Shown here: piece after piece, positions 10,331 to 20,605 of the stretch
Layout of the letters: each line of letters opens with the position of its first letter
Numbering within the stretch: the stretch's first letter is position 1
NCBI GenBank assembly: GCA_030220185.1
Contig: JASPKZ010003416.1
Location: 62,001 to 126,000, forward strand
Direction: 5' to 3'
Length of the DNA: 64,000 bases
From: Diploptera punctata
Lineage: Eukaryota > Arthropoda > Insecta > Blattodea > Blaberidae
Notes under the pieces: model-generated
The model's database searches: none
What the model was told of the DNA's origin: nothing
What the model saw: the letters and a program-made list of their open reading frames with translations, nothing else
Made by a program: the position numbers and the translations under genes

Positions 10331-10424
10331 TTCATCTTACATTAAGCAGGATTAAGAACTCTCCTGGAATTTTTGGACCAATTAGAGAAAACGATGGCAC
10401 ATGACGTATATAACGAATGAACTC

Positions 10425-10735
10425 TGAATTAAATACTCTAAATAAAAATATAATAAATCACATTAAAGCTCAAAGACTGCACTGGTTTGGACATATAAAT
10501 AGAATGCAGGGAAGATAAGTTTGTAAGAAGAATATACAAATGGAAACCAATATGCACCAGAACAACTGGACGCCCAAAAAACAGATGACAGGATGATGTT
10601 ATAAAGGATATATTGGAGATGAAAATTGGAAATTGGCCAGCCTATATTCAGGATGGATCTAGGCGGAGAAAAATTGTTGAGGAGGCCAAAACTTCAATGA
10701 AGTTGTAGTCGCCTATTAAAGAAGAAGAAGGACTC
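10425..10735 (+). mobile_element. LINE C-terminal remnant with GAA tail
   Basis: A broken frame recovers IINHIKAQRLHWFGHINRMQG, then after a frameshift a TTGRPKNR-like segment and a terminal basic stretch. The sequence closes with AAGAAGAAGAAG. The HWFGHINRM block identifies it as the end of a LINE protein. Confidence 0.7.
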
Positions 10736-10850
10736 TCCTGGCGCACCACTATCATCATCATTACCCAGCATATCATCGCTTCCTCAGAAGCGGGTTACAA
10801 TTACGCCAATGCCAGGAGAGAACACCAGAAATGTCCAAAAGGGCAACATG
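10736..10850 (+). mobile_element. SINE S6 tail fragment
   Basis: ACTCTCCTGGCGCACCACTA, then CGGGTTACAATTACGCCAAT and GCCAGGAGAG match the 3' half of S6 at 11005-11140. Confidence 0.65.
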
Positions 10851-10875
10851 GGGCATTAAAAAAAATATTTAGCGA

Positions 10876-11165
10876 GATGACCAGCCTCATGGAATAGTGA
10901 TCAGCATTTCTGACTACAGTTCATGAGGTTCCGGCTTCGATTCCCGGTCAGACCATACCTTAAAGGGAATTATTCCTGTAGTTTCTCAGGGTCCGGAATT
11001 TAGGTTAAAAACTTTCCTGGCGCTTCATTATCATTAATCACTCATCATATCATCCGGATAATATAAATCCGCCTTCCAGGTGCTCAAACCTAAGAAATGG
11101 ATTACAATTCCGCCAATGCCGGGGAGAAAGCTACAAATGTCATAAAATACAACTTGCTGACATTG
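10876..11165 (+). mobile_element. SINE S6
   Basis: A head-like tRNA region (CATGGAATAGTGATCAGC, then the B-box-like GCTTCGATTCCCGG) is followed by GGGAATTATTCCTGTAGTTT, TTAAAAACTTTCCTGGCGCT and CCGCCAATGCCGGGGAGAAA. Other copies are at 42185-42465 (minus) and 51084-51245. Confidence 0.75.
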
Positions 11166-11330
11166 GATAAAAAAATCAACGATTATTTTTGACTTATCGA
11201 ATCTTTAACGTCGTAATTCATATGTGGGCGAGAATGAGCCGACAAAATTTCGTCAGATATCTTTCGGTTTGAGAATTGAGGTTCTTTCAAAGTAAAAGAT
11301 AAAGTGAATCTATTACAGGCCTTAGGTCTT
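11166..11330. repeat. Short dispersed repeat shared with 46020-46110
   Basis: ACGTCGTAATTCATATGTGGGCG here parallels GCGTCGTAATTCAAAGCTGGGCG at 46025, each followed by CGA(C/T)AAA-type sequence and a terminal TTTxAAxGT block. Confidence 0.45.
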
Positions 11331-11490
11331 CGGGGTAGAGGAGGTTAAGGTTCTGGAAAATCAGCAAGAGATATCAGCCGTAAGGATTATGGTGTTGCCA
11401 GAATGTTTAAGTCAGTTTAAAATCCTGCCTCCATAGGGAATTGAACCTTCAACCTTCCGGCTTTAACATATTGTTCAGGTTCTTTTATCT
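11331..11490 (-). mobile_element. Decayed tRNA-like SINE
   Basis: TTTAAAATCCTGCCTCCATAGGG, GAATTGAACCTTC and CCTTCCGGCTT, on the minus strand, give a B-box-like GAAGGTTCAATTC in the setting seen in S2 (compare 40065-40105). Poorly conserved. Confidence 0.4.
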
Positions 11491-11778
11491 CTCTTAAATC
11501 TACGGCACAGGACCCAGGACTTTATTTGCTTTTCAAACAAACACAATAGGCCTACTATTTTTTTCACTCTGAACTAATCTATCGACTCCAGCAGGTTATG
11601 AACCGGCGATCTTCAGAACCTAAAACAAGCATGATGCTGGAGATTTAGACTTTTCCATTGTTTTATTCTATACCATGTCTCATTTCAGTATTCTTACAGT
11701 AATTTTTATTGCGTTTTTAGCGAATTTCGAATTCCTTGAGGTTTTACAAACCTCCACCATATTTTTCTGGGATCCAAT

Positions 11779-11782
<4 letters not shown>

Positions 11783-11820
<38 letters not shown>
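11783..11820. repeat. TA microsatellite
   Basis: About 19 TA units. Confidence 0.95.
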
Positions 11821-11822
<2 letters not shown>

Positions 11823-12604
11823 ATTAATGTATAAGGTCGAGTTTGTTAATCAACAAAATCGGGCCATTAAGAATATGAGTTCACGAGAAACGAACATTTA
11901 AAATCTATCAAGCAGTCGTAATTTTCAATTTTTCGCAACGAAACTCAGTATATGCTATTAATAAACCGAGAAATGTATTCTCGGGGAACAATACAATAAC
12001 TTCACCTAACTTGCAACTGTCGCGAGAAAGAAGTTCAGACGGCTCTGCACCTACTAACAAAGTGCTCTAAATTTGCGAAATAAAGACCAGTTGTCTTGAA
12101 GTCAGTATACCTTTTGCCACTTGTTTTGAAGTCGCACATCAACACGATACAGATAACCAGCTTCCTCAAGAACGTCTTCCGCTCCATTCAAAAAATTAAA
12201 CTCTATGATTTGTAATTTTTACACAATTCTGTAAATTTCCTGTGATATACCTGATGTGAAACACGGGTTGTAACATAACTTCAATAAATAAAAAAATCTC
12301 CAAAAATAAACGAAAGGGATCATTAGAAGTAGGAGTTTTCTGAAATTTGAAACCCAAAAATATACTCATATAATCGTTCTGGCACCCGCTATGTCGCAAT
12401 ATACAATTTAATTAAACCTTACATTGGCAATGTTTGTTATAAGAAATGTATTTAATTCATTTAACCCTTACATTCATAATGTATCCTATAAGATACAACA
12501 GTTGGTTTAGTTAATTTAACATTTTTAATAAATCAGAAGAAAAAAAAACAAAAAGAAACCACTTAAATGTGTGCCCAATTATACAATATACTTAATAATA
12601 ACAG
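11821..12604. other. No recognisable gene
   Basis: Contains an R4-like word (AAAATCGGGCCATTAA, 11854) and an R5-like word (GCAACGAAACTCAGTATATG, 11935). The remainder is AT-rich and unassigned. Confidence 0.45.
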
Positions 12605-12722
12605 TTATACAAGTTTCCACAGGGGATGATTGGAAAACATTGTCTCAGGGGATATATGGAGAGCTTATGTCCGCGCGGCAATGAACATACGGGTTCGATA
12701 GTGCCAGTGAGATAGTTAGTTA
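12605..12722 (+). mobile_element. LINE-TTAG extreme 3' end
   Basis: Encodes the relic NDWKTLSQG-like / WRAYVRAAMNIRVR terminus (GGAGAGCTTATGTCCGCGCGG) and closes with GATAGTGCCAGTGAGATAGTTAGTTATA, the TTAG-type tail. Only about 120 bp survive. Confidence 0.8.
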
Positions 12723-13234
12723 TACAAGTTTCTGTTCTTACTGCGGTCCGCCACATTTAAATAACTGACATGAGAAATTTGTGTTTTACTATATGGCAAT
12801 TTTTTGAGGCATTTGTAGTGTTATTTGATGTGACGTAAAATGGAATGATGGAGGTGCGATCATTCAGTAGTACGGGGCATCAGAAACCACTAATCTGACG
12901 AGCTAGGCTCAAGTCAGAGGCGTAGAATGAGCCACGCCGTCCAGTGAGCTTCATCACTGAGTTAAGCACCATTTAGGTGTTACTGAATATGTTTCGGTGT
13001 GTAGTACGCCGCTCTTGTCCTATATTGCGAACAACAGGATTAGCACGAGTAGCTATGGCCGGGGCCATTCTTTTCACCACAAGTAAACAACCCCATACAG
13101 AATGCAACTTAATAATTAGCCATCAGGAAGCAAAATTGGCTTCAAAATTGGCACTCTGGGCGGTGCCAGTCACTGTCAGCAATCAGTCAGTCAGTGATTT
13201 ACTAATTTAAGGGTTAATATTTTTATTTAAATAC
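12723..13234. other. No recognisable gene
   Basis: A 77-residue frame (12977-13210) has no motif I recognise, no signal for a fold, and no splice-linked partner, so it is not called. Confidence 0.4.
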
Positions 13235-13739
13235 TATTGCATTGTAATAGCAGGCGATTTAAATGCCAGAATTCACAACACTCCACTACAAGGAATTGTT
13301 GGAAACAACGGCGAACAAATCATTAATTAAAAATGGAGAACAACTTATTGATTTTGCAGCACTTAACAGTCTTAAAATCACTAATTTATTTTTCCGACAT
13401 AAAGACATTCACAAATATACATGGTCAACAAGAGGGACTAAATCAATAATTGATTACGGGATCACTAATAATAAAACCTCTCCATATGTTAAAGACACTA
13501 GAGTCTTTCGAGGTTGTGATAATATTAGCTCTGACCACTATCTATTGGCGTCCACTATCAATATTCAACTAAGATGGCATAAAACACAAAGAAAGAGAAA
13601 TTATCCTGAGAAATGCTTTAAAGTGCATCTATTACATGAGCCCAGTATTAGAAACTTGTATCAAATTCGAATGAATGCTTACCTACCACAGTATGCGGTA
13701 AGCACCAACATTAATCAGGTATGGGAAACATTGAAATAA
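13235..13739 (+). pseudogene. LINE endonuclease domain, C-terminal part
   Basis: Motifs in order: GDLNARI (metal/catalytic Asp-Asn motif), YTWSTRGTKSIIDYGI (Trp before the IDY catalytic motif) and SSDHYLL (the SDH motif with the catalytic His). These are the last three conserved blocks of apurinic-type LINE endonucleases, which nick target DNA. The first two blocks are missing. The frame stays open to 13739 and continues into a linker. Confidence 0.85.
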
Positions 13740-15072
13740 ATTTTACTAAAGACAGCAACAGAGGCTCTTGGTACAAGAACAAAGAGACAAAATAGAAGAG
13801 GTTTAGTTATTTGGAATGATGGTATTGCAGATAAAATTAAATGTAAGAAGGAAGATTATATGAAATACTTAAATGATAGGTCAGACGAAAACTTAATGAA
13901 TTATAAAAGGCTATCAGCAACTGCCAAACGAGAAGTTCGCAAGATCCAACGCCAAACATGGGAAACATTTATTAGCAATAATATAGAATATGACGTCCAT
14001 CGCCAACAAGTCAAAGCATATAAAATTTTAAAATAACTAAATAAATCTGTTAAAGATAACGTAAACATAAATCCCATCCCAATGACTAAATGGTTAAATT
14101 GCTATGAGCAGCTTTGGACTGCCACAGCTAATATAACACAGCATACCTTCATTGATTATGATGTAGATCCTATCACCTTGGATGAGTTGAACTCCGCGTT
14201 ATACAAATGCAAACTACGGAAGACGCCAAGACCAGATCAGATCATATCAACACAGAATTGTTAAAATATGCTTCGATCCAATTTTTAAACAATTTTTTTT
14301 ATCTTATTAACATACTCGTATGTTGGAAGACTGGATGTGTACCAGATAAAAGGAATAACTCGTTAGTTGTACCTATTCATAAAAAAAGGAAACACAAATG
14401 AAAATAGTAAGTATAGAGTCATTTGTCTGCTAAATGCAGTCTATAAAATTTATGCAAAACTAATTACCAACAGATGAAACAAATTTTTACGCGGTTATCC
14501 TAGAAGAACAAACTAGTTTCAGAACCAACAGATCCTGTATAGATAGTGTCTTTATGTTAGCACAAATAATCGGGGATTTAATGTACGAAATTTTATGATA
14601 TTCATTGATTATCATAAAGCCTTCAACGTAGTAAACAGAATAAACTTATGGGATATCTTACGTAATGCAGGAATACCTAAGCATTTAATTCAAGGGATCA
14701 AAGCATGTATCGTAACACACGAATTTGAATAAGGATAAATAATCGAATCAGCAAATCGGATAGACTAATATCCCAAGGTGTAAATCAAGGCTGTCCACTT
14801 TTCCTTCTTCAATTTATTTTATATAGGAATGAAATCATAAAATTATGACAAAACCAATTACAATCACACTTTATGATTGATGGTCGACCCCTCAACACAT
14901 TAATGCATGCAGATGATCAAGTAATATTGGCTACTTCTGAAGATCACCTACAGAGAGCAGTACATAGTTTGTCAAATATAACCCAATATTATAATTTACA
15001 AATTTCGGTGAGTAAGACAAAAAACTATGGCGTTTCAAGGGAAAATACCGATACGAACTAAAATTGTTATTA
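13740..15072 (+). pseudogene. LINE reverse transcriptase region, broken
   Basis: Recovered across frames: KTPRPDQI (the xTPGxDxI block), TGCVPDKRNNSLVVPIHKK, YRVICLLNAVYKI, EEQTSFRTNRSCID (relic of QxGFRxxRS), FIDYHKAFN (relic of the first catalytic Asp block, FxDxxKAFD), QGVNQGCPL and LMHADDQVILATSEDHLQRA (the YADD palm, here HADD). The order is that of a LINE RT. Several frameshifts make it non-functional. Confidence 0.82.
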
Positions 15073-15426
15073 ACAACAATATAATCCATCCATAGTAATT
15101 CTGTCCGAGGGCAGGTCTTTCACTGCAATCATAGCATTTTCATGCTATGCTTGCTGCTTTTACTAGGGAATTATAGGTGTGGTAGCTTCCCGTTGCTTTC
15201 CACATCGGTGAAGGATGATGGTGATGATGAGGATGATGATAATGATGGCCGGATAATTATCGAGCACCGTTGGGCCCTAAGCTCCCTGACATTTGTCTTA
15301 TAGGTGAGGAAAAACCCCGAAGAAACCTCACCCAGGAGCCTGTCCCGACCGGGAATCGAACCCGGGCCCGCTGCGTGACAACGCAGCACGCTCCCTCGAG
15401 ACCACAGCGGTGGACAACAATATAAT
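15073..15426. repeat. 13-bp TSD flanking SINE S1
   Basis: ACAACAATATAAT occurs at 15073-15085 and again at 15414-15426, bounding the SINE exactly. Confidence 0.9.
15086..15413 (-). mobile_element. SINE S1, full length, inserted in a LINE
   Basis: 328 bp. The tRNA-derived head is at the right (A box around CTCGAGGGAGCGTGCTG, B box GGGTTCGATTCCCGG). The body has GGTTTTTCCTCACC and ACAAATGTCAGGGA, then ATC-rich sequence, GGAAAGCAACGGGAAGCTAC and the end CAGAATTACTATGGATGG. Identical boundaries in other copies define the family. Confidence 0.93.
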
Positions 15427-15456
15427 AGAACAAGTTAATAACTTTACTTATCTTGG

Positions 15457-15646
15457 TTGAATGCAGGCTTTCACGGCCGGTAATCATAATGTTGAGTGAT
15501 TCCGGGTTCTGTGGCCGTGGTCCATAGTTGGTGTTGATACCAGACATTTCGCCCTCAACTGCGGAGGCCCTCCGCAGTTGAGGGCGAAACGTCTGGTATC
15601 AACACCAACTATGGACCACGGCCACAGAACCCGGAATCACTCAACA
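15457..15646. repeat. PF palindrome 3, inserted in a LINE
   Basis: A 190-bp insertion flanked by the 14-bp TSD TTTACTTATCTTGG (15443-15456 and 15647-15660). Inside, an almost perfect inverted repeat turns at GGAGGCCCTCC near 15568. Arms contain GGCCGTGGTCCATAGTTGG, GATACCAGAC and the Penelope-type word GAGGGCGAAACGTC. The left end begins ATGCAGGCTTTCACGGCCGG, shared with 63395-63418. Confidence 0.88.
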
Positions 15647-16017
15647 TTTACTTATCTTGGCTGTAATCTTTCCTACGACACTAGTAAAGACATAGACATA
15701 AAACTGATAAATTCCAAAAACTTAAAGGAACAATAAAAAACACTCTTCTCCGAAAAGTACGCCCAGATACATTTATAAAATTTTATAAAACAATGGCTCT
15801 TTCAACTCTACTTTATGGCTCTGAAATCTGGACTCTTACTACAGGCAAATTAAATAGGATAGTAGCTGCAGAAATGAAATTATTAAGATCTTCATGCGCA
15901 ATGAAGATATACGCAAAGGTTTCAACACACCAGCAATAACTGAAACCATCCAAATATACCAAAATAATTGGGATAAACATCGTGTAGAATTAAATATATA
16001 TATATATATATATATAT

Positions 16018-16227
16018 AAAATTGAAGATAAAATCAGCGAAAATAATAAGAAATGGACAGAACATTTAATGAGAATGAACAACGAAAGAATACCAAAAAG
16101 AACCTTCCCGTATAATCCCAGAGGAACAAGAGATGTTGGTCGACCACGTAGAAGATGGACTCCACTTTTAACTTCGCCGGAACAGGCTGCATAGCCTAAA
16201 CCTTGTAGTAGAAGAAGAAGAAGAAGA
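16018..16227 (+). mobile_element. LINE-GAA 3' end, nested
   Basis: Encodes IEDKISENNKKWTEHLMRM, NERIPKRTF, TRDVGRPRRRW and SPEQAA, followed by GTAGTAGAAGAAGAAGAAG. A TA array (15994-16017) precedes it. Other copies are at 17461-17920 (minus) and 60265-60488, nearly identical over this segment. Confidence 0.85.
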
Positions 16228-16396
16228 ACATCTCCTTAGAATGCCAAACAATAGACTACCTCTGCACTATTCAACTACAGACCTACAGGACGAAGAGAAC
16301 CAGGAAGACCTGAGAAGCGATGGAGGGATCAATTTGTATCCTGAAGCGAAACAGGCCAATGGCCTAATCCATGACTGTAATTGATGATGATGATGG

Positions 16397-16671
16397 TGAT
16401 ATTTTAATAAACCAATGGAAGGAATTGATTAAATGTATGTCAAATTATACAACATGAATAGGAATTATGCATAGTTTGTTTTCATTGCAGTCTAGACATT
16501 TAAATGAGCTAGCATAAGAGACTGATTTCCTCCGATTTAAGAGTTAAAAAGCATAGTAAAACAAGCAAATTCGGGCCATAAATTTGATTTGCAGAGGAAT
16601 TCGCTTAGCTTACTCAGTTCCGGTGTGAATTAATTTTTTATTGATAGGTAACTAGCGGGACCGCGACTTTG
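16397..16671. repeat. Contains dispersed repeat R4
   Basis: 16556-16640 carries AATTCGGGCCATAAATTTGA, then GAGGAATTCGCTTAG. The same words occur at 19810-19880 and 45885-45950. The remaining bases are unassigned. Confidence 0.55.
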
Positions 16672-17142
16672 AAAAAAAATGTCGCTGTTTGTACGCTTAA
16701 ATGGCTTACGCTACCTAAACCATAACAAATACACAAAATTATTGTACACAGAATTCAATACCTCAAAAAAAAAAAAAAAAAAAAAGAACTCTACAGAAAA
16801 GTCCGCGACAACATATGTTTATCTTTTAAGGGTAACTCACAATAACCATTTTTGTCTTTCATTGATGCCAAGAACATCGGGATAAGTAGATTCTCGGGCA
16901 AGAATAGCAGCGCACGGCGGGTATTCTTTTATGGATAACTCAAAATAACGAATTTTGTCTTTCAGCTCATTTATGCCAAGTACATCGGGATACGTAGATT
17001 CCCGGGCAACGCCGGGTAATCAACACGGGGTTTCTAAAAATAATGATATAAATTTATATTTATTTTTCCTTTTACTTATTCAACTAAATGCAAAAACACA
17101 TAATTTATTTAAGTGTAGCAGCGCACGCCGGGTATTAGCTAG
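16672..17142 (+). mobile_element. Helitron-like repeat, 5'-truncated
   Basis: Parallels 45100-45575 block by block: ATGGxTTACGCTxCCTAAAC, ACACAGAATTxAATAxCTC, AAAGTCCGCGACA, GCAGCGCACGGCGGGTAT, ATGCCAAGTACATCGGGAT and the end ACGCCGGGTATTAGCTAG. An A-run (16767-16786) interrupts it. The CTAG terminus followed by T fits a Helitron 3' end. Confidence 0.55.
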
Positions 17143-17221
17143 TATTTTATATTTTATAAAATAACTCTTAGCATTAGATATAGAGTAACATTAAAATAGA
17201 ACTTTTATAAATGTTATACAA

Positions 17222-17355
17222 AACCAGAGGTCGGACGAGTCAAGCACGAACAGTGAGAATTTGGATGGATCATATAGCCTAGTAACATTGGGGGCGGAAC
17301 AGGCAGAAATGCCTAACTACCGAAGTAATTGTAGAAGTAGAAGGAGAAGAAAAGT
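17222..17355 (+). mobile_element. LINE-GAA tail, decayed
   Basis: GGCGGAACAGGCAGAAATGCC, then GTAGAAGTAGAAGGAGAAGAAAAG, parallels the SPEQAA-stop-GAA-tail region of LINE-GAA. Confidence 0.5.
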
Positions 17356-17460
17356 AAAAAGAATTCTCATACATCGGAAATTTTAGGAGAAAAGAAAAAT
17401 ACATGTAGGTATATATAGAATGAACTGTCATTTACATATACATCGCAAGTCAACAAACAT

Positions 17461-17920
17461 CTTCTTCTTCTTCTACTACAAGGTTTAGGCTATGCAGCCT
17501 GTTCCGGCGAAGTTAAAAGTGGAGTCCATCTTCTATGTGGTCGGCCAACATCTCTTGTTCCTCTGGGATTATACAGGAAGGTTCTTTTTGGTATTCTTTC
17601 GTTGTCCATTCTCAGTAAGTGTTCTGTCCATTTCTTATTATTTTCGCTGATTTTATCTTCAATTTTATATATATTTAATTCTTCTCGTATAGTTTCATTC
17701 CTTATTTTATCCGCTCTTATGCATCCTTTCACATTACGTAAAAACAGCATTTCCGCAGTCCGTATCCTGCTTTTATCCCTTGATTTCATTATTCAATTTT
17801 CACTTCCATACAACAACAAAGGAACAGCCATTGTTTTATATAATTTAAGTTTTGTATCTTTCCTTGTTTTCCGACCTAAGGTTCTTTTTATGGTTCCACA
17901 AATAGCCTGAAATGTATTTA
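17461..17920 (-). mobile_element. LINE-GAA C-terminal region
   Basis: The minus-strand frame 17789-17490 encodes KSRIRTAEMLFLRNVKGC, IREELNIYKIEDKISEN, EHLLRMDNERIPKRTFLYN, DVGRPHRRW and SPEQAA. Upstream (17790-17920) a broken frame recovers the SGKxNxEIK-like and YKTMAVPLLLYGSE-like parts. The tail CTTCTTCTTCTTCT at the left is the GAA array in reverse. Confidence 0.85.
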
Positions 17921-18198
17921 CTTTATTTTCTATAATCAATTAAATCATGAATTACAAACCAAAACGAAGATGGAAATTTGGAAGAATTAAGAAGTGATGG
18001 TAAGAACTATATATAAATCGTAGAATTAGAACAGATTAAGAAATTCAATTCATCAAGCTTGTGATAATGATTATCCTTTTTCCACCGAATTATGAAGCTA
18101 TTAAGATTGTACTCAAGAAAATATTTTTGAAAAATGTTATAAATCCTCATCGAACCTATACTAGACACCGAAAAACACCCTGACAAACTATATAATAT
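17921..18198. other. No recognisable gene
   Basis: Unassigned AT-rich sequence. Confidence 0.4.
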
Positions 18199-18514
18199 GT
18201 CCACCGCTCTGGTCTCGAGGTAGCGTGCTACCTTGTCACGCAGCGGGCCCGGGTTAGATTCCCGGTCGGGACAGGCCCCTGGGTGAGGTTCATTCGTGCT
18301 TTTCCTCACATGTAAGACAAATGTCAGGAAGCTTAGGGCCAACGGTCCCCGAAAATCATTCTGTCATCATCATCACCCTTATCACTATCATCATCATCCT
18401 TCACCGGTGTGGAAAGCAACGGGAAGCTACCACACCTATAATTCTCTAGTAAAGCTGCGAAGGCTAGTATGAAAATTCTGTGATTGCAGTGAAAGGCCTG
18501 CCCTCCGACAGAAT

Positions 18515-18520
<6 letters not shown>
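18199..18520 (+). mobile_element. SINE S1, full length
   Basis: GTCCACCGCTCTGGTCTCGA at the head, a slightly mutated B box (GGGTTAGATTCCCGG), the body, and the end GACAGAATTACTATA, which runs straight into a TA array. Confidence 0.9.

Positions 18521-18610
<90 letters not shown>
18518..18610. repeat. TA then GT microsatellite
   Basis: About 14 TA units are followed by about 32 GT units, at the 3' end of the S1 copy. Confidence 0.95.
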
Positions 18611-18611
<1 letters not shown>

Positions 18612-18671
18612 AGTGACTGCAACTTTAGTTTCTTTCGTAATGAAACCCGGTATATGTCATTAAAATAAAAC

Positions 18672-18745
18672 TAATATCCATCCAGCTAATATCCGGCTGG
18701 TAAAAGGGCAACCGCTGAAAAGTGGAAATACCCTCAATCGGATAT
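18672..18745 (+). mobile_element. SINE S3 tail fragment
   Basis: ATCCGGCTGGTAAAAGGGCA and CCGCTGAAAAGTGGAAA match the last 75 bp of S3 at 50105-50158. Confidence 0.75.
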
Positions 18746-18842
18746 CCATCCATTAGAAGTGAGCGTATACCTGAAAGCAAAAGTTTAAAAATAGCTCTAG
18801 CAATCGCCATATTTGTTTTCTCGCAATTCAATGGTAATTGAT

Positions 18843-18970
18843 TAATCGACAATAGCAACCCCGGAAAATACAGCTCCAGTTATAAAATAAGGAGGAAATA
18901 TTGTACTATGCCAACCCTTAATTATAGAAGTAGAAACTATGGTGTGGACAGAAAATACTAATGGAGTAGC
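18843..18970 (-). pseudogene. Fragment resembling bacterial ActC/NrfD quinone-reductase subunit
   Basis: The minus-strand frame reads [20 protein letters not shown], then [20 protein letters not shown]. The GWHxTIFPPYFVxGAxFSGFAMV block, preceded by ATPLVLSVHxxVS, is a hallmark of the NrfD/ActC family. That family is the membrane subunit of bacterial alternative complex III and related quinol reductases. I know of no animal gene with it. The copy appears to lack about four residues between VS and TS and stops just after SGVAIVD, so it is a relic of about 43 codons. It directly abuts a SINE S4 fragment. A flavobacterial symbiont such as Blattabacterium is the natural donor if the host is a cockroach. 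The family call rests on memory of the motif. Confidence 0.6.
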
Positions 18971-19107
18971 CTCATATAATATAATAATAACCTCAACTCG
19001 TGTCCAACTAAGGGTCGGGTCGAGGGATGAGATGAGATGAAGCCTCTTATATAGAGGTCTGTGAATGGCAAGGGTGCTGGTTGACCACGCCCGATGCACC
19101 AACAATG
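18971..19107 (-). mobile_element. SINE S4 3' fragment
   Basis: On the minus strand: ATTCACAGACCTCTATATAA, TTCATCTCATCTCATCCCTC, GACCCGACCC, then GAGTTGAGG and an ATT run, matching 61215-61300. Confidence 0.75.
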
Positions 19108-19790
19108 GTGAGGAGTGAATTTATATGAGAATTTGGAAATCGAGAGTGGCATTTGTTAGGACTAACGAATAAAATTAAGCTGTTTACTCACAAATCATTA
19201 TTTAAATATAGTTATTTTAAAATATTTATGTATTTATTGTAAACGGCGATGTTTGAAAACAAATGAGAAACGGTGTTTTACCTGTACATCACTGCAACCA
19301 GATCATATTATTTATTGCCAAAGGATCGCAATATTGTAAGAATGCACCCTAGTGGAGAAAATATGAAACACAATAAACTGTATATTAATTAATTTCTGAT
19401 GTCCTATGACGTAAATATGCTAATTATATTTTTTTCTGGAACGTTATTATCTGGGAAAAACTACATTTAAGAAAGTGTAAACAGTGGTTTCTTTTTTTTT
19501 TTCTTTTTGGTATAATCAATTGCTACAAATGTGTTTATGTTATCTCCCGCAACCACGATTTGGTTACATTAGTGCAGTATATACACAATCTGGTAGCCAC
19601 ATGTAGTCACTGCAAAATAATGCCATGACCTCTTCAGAATGTTAAAATGGAGGAGCTTGATTTTACAGTGATAAAATTAAACTAATGAAAACGAGATGAA
19701 AAACGACTGTAATTGGTTTTGATAAAAATCATTGAAATGTGATTGGTCATTAACTCCCATTTGGGGCACGAGTTAAATAGTCATCAAAAT
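19108..19790 (+). mobile_element. Dispersed repeat R1, copy 2
   Basis: Inverted relative to 434-1102. It begins GTGAGGAGTGAATTTATATG and TTTGGAAATCGAGAGTGGCA and ends near TTGGGGCACGAGTTAAATAG. There is no long open frame. A T-rich insertion lies at 19430-19510. Confidence 0.75.
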
Positions 19791-19799
19791 AAACATATA

Positions 19800-19890
19800 T
19801 TCCCTAAATTAGCAAAATCGGGCCGTTAATTTGACTTACTAAGGAATTCGCTTAGTGTACGCAATTCCTGCGAGACATGTATATACATTT
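19800..19890 (+). repeat. Dispersed repeat R4
   Basis: AAAATCGGGCCGTTAATTTG and AAGGAATTCGCTTAGTGTAC, shared with 16556-16640 and 45885-45955. Confidence 0.55.
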
Positions 19891-20398
19891 TTTTTTATTT
19901 CCAGGTTGCGGGAATCATAACAAATTATTTATTTCACTCTGTATACAATTTATAGCTATCATAAAAATAATTGAAGGGTTACATGCATAAAAAGTAACCC
20001 CTGGTGAAGTGAAGGGATAATATTGTTAACATATGTTATGAAGATGCCAGAAGTAGGGGGGGGGAGGAGGACTAAATAAAGTCGAGCAAGAGAATGACTA
20101 AGTAAGAATATAGGTCACAATCAGAGGCCAGCAACTGAAGCTAGAGTAGGAGAAAGAAAAAGATTATTTCACAAGATTTGTCATCCTTCCAATACGGTAA
20201 CATGTGTTTTGACATATTCACTTGTTTCGCTCCCTCCATTTCTACTTCCCCGCCGAACACGACTCCTCGTATTTAATGATAGAAATATATTGCACCTTTC
20301 CCCTTAACCCCTCATTTCTCTAAGTTTGTAATGAGTCATACTTCACCGCATACGGTAACGTTATACGTGCGTACAATATACTTAAGGCTAAGTTAATA
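19891..20398. other. No recognisable gene
   Basis: Unassigned. A G-run (20056-20064) and mixed-purine patches only. Confidence 0.4.
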
Positions 20399-20512
20399 AA
20401 CTATATGTACCTGATAGCTTAGTCGTCTTCAATCAAATAAAATAAAACGCCTCACAGGCCTTTCAGAACATTTCCCATCATTAGGTGTTAAAAAGGTACC
20501 TTCTTATCCTTC
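20399..20512. repeat. Single Penelope-type terminal arm
   Basis: TTAGTCGTCTTCAATCAAAT, then CAGGCCTTTCAGAACATTTC and CCATCATTAGGTGTTAAAA follow the word order of one arm of PF palindrome 1, but the other arm is missing. Confidence 0.55.
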
Positions 20513-20519
20513 TTATTAT

Positions 20520-20521
20520 TT

Positions 20522-20565
<44 letters not shown>

Positions 20566-20605
20566 ATAATAATAATAATATTATTATTATTATTTTTATT
20601 ATTAT
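20520..20605. repeat. ACT, AAT and ATT microsatellite
   Basis: ACT units switch to AAT and then ATT units, then ATC-rich sequence. Confidence 0.95.

Larger units (their letters stand above)
13235..16396 (+). mobile_element. LINE-YADD, longest copy, split by three insertions
   Basis: It starts at the end of an apurinic-type endonuclease (VIAGDLNARI) and runs through RT and C-terminal regions to a GATGATGATGATGG tail at about 16383. Many frameshifts and stops are present. Three later insertions lie inside it: SINE S1 (15086-15413), PF palindrome 3 (15457-15646) and a LINE-GAA 3' end (about 16018-16227). Skipping the first two leaves an uninterrupted reading EQVNNFTYLGCNLSYD, which shows they are younger. 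The C-terminus resumes after the third at EHLLRMPNNRLPL. The N-terminal endonuclease start and any ORF1 are missing. Confidence 0.88.

Noticed and set aside
12977..13210. 77-residue frame as a small gene
   Set aside because: No motif, no conservation evidence, and no transcription signal visible.
15086..15413. A/B boxes as a real tRNA gene (also in every other S1-S6 copy)
   Set aside because: No full cloverleaf, and long conserved 3' bodies with TSDs show SINEs.
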